Assembly: GCA_902763865.1 (NCBI GenBank)
Contig: CACWTR010000019.1
Span: 1-47,958 of the forward strand
Direction of reading: 5' to 3'
Length of the DNA stretch: 47,958 nt
Origin: an uncultured Bacteroidales bacterium
GTDB lineage: Bacteria > Bacteroidota > Bacteroidia > Bacteroidales > Bacteroidaceae
The translations under genes and the position numbers were made by a program. The notes beneath the pieces were generated by a model. That model had not been told where the DNA came from. It was given only the letters and a program-made list of their open reading frames with translations, and made no database searches. Shown one piece after another: positions 43,987-47,958 of the stretch. Every line of letters begins with the position of its first letter. The stretch's first letter is position 1.

Positions 43987-44496
43987 TCAATTATATCCCA
44001 GCTTGGTCAGGACCTCGTTTGAGATGTCAATCTTCGGACTCGCAAAGATGATGCCGGTATCGCTGGCTCGGTCCAGCACAAGGCTGTAGCCTTTCAGGTC
44101 GCAGATGTCCTTGACGGCATTGTAGATTTCCTCCTGTATGGGGGCCATCAGGCTTTCGCGTTTCTTGAAGAGCTCGCCTTCGGGCCCGAAGTACTTCTTC
44201 TTCAGCTCGGCAGCTTCCTTCTCCTTGGCTACGATAGCCTCTTCGCGTTTGGTCTTCTGCTCTTCGCTCAGGAAGACAGCTTCCGACTGATAGTTCTTGT
44301 AGAGCGTCTGAGCCTCGGTGGTCAGCACCTCCACCTCGGCCTGCCACTTCTTGCTTACCTGATTCAGCTGCTCGCTGGCACGCTCGTAGGCCGGTATGTT
44401 CTTCAGTATGTAATCCATATCGACCAAGGCAAACTTTTGAGCCCAGAGCTCCGAACCGCCCAGCAGCATCAGCATTGCAATCAAAATCTTCTTCAT
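43987..44496 (-). CDS. Skp/OmpH-family periplasmic chaperone (copy 3)
   Basis: The 169-residue product has a signal peptide (MKKILIAMLMLLGGSELWAQ), FALVDMDYILKNIPAYERA, a coiled-coil arm, and a short C-terminal beta edge. It is nearest to bamA (48 bp), the usual arrangement. Similar N-termini (MKKILIA) in copies 2 and 3 suggest duplication. Confidence 0.92.
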   Translation of the reverse strand: MKKILIAMLMLLGGSELWAQKFALVDMDYILKNIPAYERASEQLNQVSKKWQAEVEVLTTEAQTLYKNYQSEAVFLSEEQKTKREEAIVAKEKEAAELKKKYFGPEGELFKKRESLMAPIQEEIYNAVKDICDLKGYSLVLDRASDTGIIFASPKIDISNEVLTKLGYN

Positions 44497-44544
44497 AATA
44501 TCAGTTTCTTTATAATATTAATAATGTATATATAGGTCTGTCGT

Positions 44545-47172
44545 TTAGAATTCCTGTCCGAGGATGAAGTGGAAATGACTTCCGGAGTATGCCTTGCTGC
44601 CATAGACTTCGTCGAAGCCGTATGCCCAGTCGATGCCGAGCAGACCGACCATAGGCAGGAAGATGCGCACACCTGCTCCAAGGGAACGTTTCATGTTCAA
44701 CGGATTGAAATCGGATATGTCTGTCCAGGCATTACCGCCTTCAGCAAAAACCAAGCCAAAGATGTTGGTGCTGTTGCTCAGGATGAAGGGATAGCGCAGC
44801 TCGACAGTGAAGCGGTCATAGGCATAGCCGGCTTGTCCTCTCGGGGTGAGCGAGCCGTTGTCGTAGCCACGCATTCCGATAGTCTCCGTGGCATACGTCG
44901 TGCTGTAGCCGCTGGTGCCGTCGCCACCTACGTAGAACGTCTCGAAGGGCGAGCGCTTGTCCTTGTTGTAGTGTCCGAGGAAGCCGAACTCCACTCGAGT
45001 TGATAGCACAAAGCACTTCTGGCCTCCCGTCAAGGCTGTGTAGGTGCGGCTCTTGAACTTCCACTTGTGGTACTCTATCCAACTGTACTTCTCCTGCATC
45101 TCCTTGTTGTATGTCGGACTGCTGCTGTTGGTTGCAAGGTTAGAATAGTCCTTGTTGGTGAAGACGCTATAGGGAGGTGTCAGCGTGGCACTCAGGATGA
45201 ACTCGGAGCCCTTGCGGGGATAAATCGGGTTGTCACTGCTGTTGCGGCTCAGGGTCAGGCCAAGGCTGATGTTGTTGCAGTTGCCGTTTGACATGAGGAA
45301 GTACTGCCAGTTCTTAAGCATATAACGGGTATAGCTCAGTTCAGCCGAGAGCGAGAACCAGTCGTCGGGCCAGCGGAGGCGCTTGCCCCAGCCTACGGAC
45401 ACGCCGAAGAGCATGAGATACTTGCTGGGGTCGTAGTAGTTCTCATAGTAGTTATAGTTGCTGTTGCCATAGCCGTAGAGGAAGCTGCTGTAGTAGTTAT
45501 TGTAGTAGGCAGAGTTGTAGTAGTTGTCGCTCACGTCTGTCTGCTTCGAGAAGAAGGCACTCAGGCTAAACGAGTTTGGACGCTTCCCGCCAAACCACGG
45601 GTTCATATAGCTGATACTGTATGACTGATAGTACCGACCGTTTGTCTGACCGGTGATACTGAACGTCTCGCTGTTGCCCATTGGCATCATGCCCCGTCGG
45701 AGGGCCTTCCTGCTTAACAGGTTAGCCATGCAGAAATTGGTAAACTTGAGTCCAATACGTCCTATGACACCCGTCTGTCCGTAGCCGAGCGAGAATTCTA
45801 TCTGGTCATTGCTCTTGCTCGTCAGCCCCCAATTGATATCTACGGTACCGTTCACTCGGTCAGGCTCTACCTTGGGGTCGATATTCTCGTCGAAATGGCC
45901 CAGGGTAGCAATCTCACGATAAGAACGCATGAGGGCTTCCCTTGAGAAGAGGTCGCCGGGCTTGTTGCGAAGTTCGCGACGCACGACATTCTCATAGACG
46001 CGGTCGTTACCGCTGATACGCACATGGCTGATGTGAGCCTGCTGCCCCTCGAAGATGCGAATCTCCAGGTCAACGGAGTCTCCAACTATGTTCGTCTCGA
46101 CAGGATCGACACGGGAGAAGACATAGCCATTGTTGTAGTACAGATTGTGAACTGCGTCGTCATCGGCAAGAAGGCGCTCATCAAGGAGTTTCTGGTTATA
46201 GACATCTCCCTTCTTCAGTCGCAGCACCTGCCCAAGGACTTCGGTCGGATAGAGCGTGTTGCCGACCCATTCAATGTTTCGAATGTAGTATTTCTGCCCT
46301 TCCTCGACGGTAAGGTAGATGTTGACGTCTTGATTGTCGTTGCATGGCACGACGCTGTCTGCGACGAGGATAGCATCGCGATAACCCATCTCGCCGTACT
46401 TAACAAGAAGGTTCTCCTTGGCTTCCTTGTACTTTGCCTCAACGTACTTCTTGCTTCGGAACCAGCCTGCCATCGAGTGCTTGTCGTGTATCTTCTTCAG
46501 CACGCCGGGCTTGAAGATGTTACCTTTAATTTTTCTGGTGCTCAGGTTCTTGTTGCCGGAAATGTAGATGTGGTTTATCTTCACCTTGTCTTTCCTCTCC
46601 ACGTTGACATCCAGGATAACCCTGCCCGGTGCGCCGGCATCGTCGCGCTGCACGATATTGATTACGGCATTCTTGTAGCCTTTTTCCTCAAAATACCTTT
46701 GCGCAAGTATCTTGGCACGGTCAATCATGTTGGGTGTCATCTGATTGTCCTTTATCAGGCCCATCTTCTCCTTGAGGTCATCGCGCTCACCTTTTCTGAC
46801 GCCGTTGATGTTGATTTCCGAGATGCGTGGACGTTGGGTGAGCTGTATGTGCAGGTATGCAGAGTCACCGATCAGGCTGTCAACCCTGATGGCGACGTTG
46901 CTGAAGAGTCCGTTGCGCCAGTAGCGTTTCACGGCTTTGGTAATCTCTTCGCCCGGTATTTCTATGTTCTGTCCTTCGGCAAGGCCGCTCAGTCCGATGA
47001 GCAGACGGTCATCGTAGTTCTTCACGCCGTCGATGGTAATTTTTGCGATGTTGTACTGTCGCGGAGTCAGGCTATAGTCGATTTCCGGCGCCACCTCGCG
47101 ACGTACCACTTGCGCTGACAGAGGAAGAGTCAGTCCGATGAGACAAAATATAATTAGGTATATCCTTTTCAC
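44545..47172 (-). CDS. bamA: Outer-membrane assembly factor BamA
   Basis: Core of the BAM complex. The 875 residues comprise a signal peptide (about 1-21), POTRA domains to about residue 440 (NIAKITIDGVKNYDDRLL, ISEININGVRKGE, INHIYISGNKNLS, YYIRNIEWVGN, ISHVRISGNDRV) and a 16-strand barrel ending HFHFILGQEF with the C-terminal aromatic. The barrel loop-6 motif reads GMRGYDNGSL. A barrel segment at about 546-584 is unusually rich in Tyr and Asn (14 Tyr in 35 residues). It lies 25 bp after uppS. Confidence 0.97.
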   Translation of the reverse strand: MKRIYLIIFCLIGLTLPLSAQVVRREVAPEIDYSLTPRQYNIAKITIDGVKNYDDRLLIGLSGLAEGQNIEIPGEEITKAVKRYWRNGLFSNVAIRVDSLIGDSAYLHIQLTQRPRISEININGVRKGERDDLKEKMGLIKDNQMTPNMIDRAKILAQRYFEEKGYKNAVINIVQRDDAGAPGRVILDVNVERKDKVKINHIYISGNKNLSTRKIKGNIFKPGVLKKIHDKHSMAGWFRSKKYVEAKYKEAKENLLVKYGEMGYRDAILVADSVVPCNDNQDVNIYLTVEEGQKYYIRNIEWVGNTLYPTEVLGQVLRLKKGDVYNQKLLDERLLADDDAVHNLYYNNGYVFSRVDPVETNIVGDSVDLEIRIFEGQQAHISHVRISGNDRVYENVVRRELRNKPGDLFSREALMRSYREIATLGHFDENIDPKVEPDRVNGTVDINWGLTSKSNDQIEFSLGYGQTGVIGRIGLKFTNFCMANLLSRKALRRGMMPMGNSETFSITGQTNGRYYQSYSISYMNPWFGGKRPNSFSLSAFFSKQTDVSDNYYNSAYYNNYYSSFLYGYGNSNYNYYENYYDPSKYLMLFGVSVGWGKRLRWPDDWFSLSAELSYTRYMLKNWQYFLMSNGNCNNISLGLTLSRNSSDNPIYPRKGSEFILSATLTPPYSVFTNKDYSNLATNSSSPTYNKEMQEKYSWIEYHKWKFKSRTYTALTGGQKCFVLSTRVEFGFLGHYNKDKRSPFETFYVGGDGTSGYSTTYATETIGMRGYDNGSLTPRGQAGYAYDRFTVELRYPFILSNSTNIFGLVFAEGGNAWTDISDFNPLNMKRSLGAGVRIFLPMVGLLGIDWAYGFDEVYGSKAYSGSHFHFILGQEF

Positions 47173-47197
47173 TTTGCTTTGTTGGGTTACTTGGTAT

Positions 47198-47938
47198 TCA
47201 GCCTTTTGTTACCTGTTCGCCTGTTTTCCCGAAGCGTCTTTGTCTTTGCTGATATGCGGCGATGGCCTTGTGCAGGTCTTCCTCGTGGAAGTCGGGCCAA
47301 TAGGTATCGCAGAAATAGAACTCGCTGTAGGCACATTGCCAGAGCAGGTAGTTGCTGATGCGCAACTCGCCGCCGGTCCGTATGAGCAGGTCGGGGTCGG
47401 TCATGAAGCTTGTCTCCAGGTGATTGGAGACGTAGTCTTCGTTGATGTCGTCCGGCGTGAGGCGTCCGGCCTGTGCTTCGCGTACGGCATCGCGCATGGC
47501 CTTGGTCAGTTCCCAGCGGCTGCTGTAGTTGAGGGCGGTGACGGCGGTCATCCTTTTGTTGTTCTTGGTGTTCTCCATGCATTCCAGCACGCGCCGGCGT
47601 GCCGGTGCAGGCAGTCTCTCTATGTCGCCTATGTAGCGGAAACGCACATCGTTCTTCATGAAGATTTCGTCCTCGAGCTTGTCAGCCACGAGCTGCATCA
47701 AGGCCCCGACTTCTGCTTCCGGTCTGTTCCAGTTCTCGGTCGAGAAGGTGTACATCGTCAGGAACTTGACACCGAGCCTGGCGCACTCAGAGGTGATGAG
47801 TGTCACGTTCTCCACTCCCTGGATATGACCGCTGGAGCGGGGGAGTCCTCTTTCCTGAGCCCATCGTCCGTTGCCGTCCATGATGATGGCAACAGAGGCG
47901 GGGATATTGTTTCTGTCGAGTTCAAATTTATCTTCCAT
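47198..47938 (-). CDS. uppS: Isoprenyl transferase (undecaprenyl diphosphate synthase)
   Basis: Adds isoprene units to make the C55 carrier lipid for wall and surface glycans. The 246 residues have IIMDGNGRWAQERG with the catalytic D21, FSTENWNRP, and DLLIRTGGELRISNYLLWQCAYSEFYF near the C-terminus. It starts only 20 bp from the window edge, so its promoter is not visible. It leads the bamA-skp-murI set. Confidence 0.97.
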   Translation of the reverse strand: MEDKFELDRNNIPASVAIIMDGNGRWAQERGLPRSSGHIQGVENVTLITSECARLGVKFLTMYTFSTENWNRPEAEVGALMQLVADKLEDEIFMKNDVRFRYIGDIERLPAPARRRVLECMENTKNNKRMTAVTALNYSSRWELTKAMRDAVREAQAGRLTPDDINEDYVSNHLETSFMTDPDLLIRTGGELRISNYLLWQCAYSEFYFCDTYWPDFHEEDLHKAIAAYQQRQRRFGKTGEQVTKG

Positions 47939-47958
47939 GAAGCTTGGTTTACCTTTTT

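Overview
The window is chromosomal DNA of a Bacteroidales bacterium, most likely a GC-rich Prevotellaceae member. Evidence: promoters of the Bacteroidetes type (TTG, about 19 bp, then TAnnTTTG) precede many genes; gene neighbourhoods uppS-bamA-skp-skp-skp-murI and rplM-rpsI-rpsB-tsf are present; PGK, S2 and EF-Ts are of Bacteroidetes type; and one secreted protein ends in the short IYDLSGRKV...KGIFIRAGKK tail common in Prevotella. No rRNA, tRNA, CRISPR array or prophage was seen.
Layout. 1-1000: broken DUF3987-like gene and a repeat-rich gap. 1004-6166 (+): endonuclease III, phosphoglycerate kinase, a solute-binding lipoprotein and an overlapping TPR protein. 6728-12762 (+): complete tripartite RND efflux operon. 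12877-18169: secreted GH92 enzyme (-), lipid-linked glycan flippase (-) and a divergent family 2 glycosyltransferase (+). 18372-21330 (+): L13-S9-S2-EF-Ts operon. 21618-22214 (-): SlyD-like isomerase with a Cys/Gly tail. 22327-27526 (+): GH92, lipoprotein, GH95 operon for host-type or fungal glycans. 27985-32853 (+): L25, Pth, PepT, HslR-like S4 protein, DnaG. 32873-35977 (-): BASS transporter, PorT-family barrel and LysM/periplasmic-binding protein. 36105-39780 (+): CHU_C-domain secreted protein and UvrA. 40010-47938 (-): cohesin-like secreted protein, GtrA, polyprenol-phosphate mannosyltransferase, MurI, three Skp/OmpH chaperones, BamA and UppS.
The genes are mostly housekeeping (translation, cell envelope, repair, glycolysis) with two glycan-degrading modules. 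UppS makes undecaprenyl diphosphate, MurI makes D-glutamate, and BamA with Skp proteins builds the outer membrane that carries the efflux channel and PorT-type barrel.
The least explained content is repeated DNA. There are arrays of four palindromic 21-bp units at two places and a broken third copy split by a 152-bp element with terminal inverted repeats; a five-unit palindromic 22-bp array; and several small repeat families that sit in frame inside genes or form signal peptides and start regions. Among the proteins, the first GH92 enzyme has Gln in place of the usual catalytic acid Glu, the RND permease carries an extra two-helix segment in a periplasmic domain, and BamA has a Tyr/Asn-rich barrel loop.
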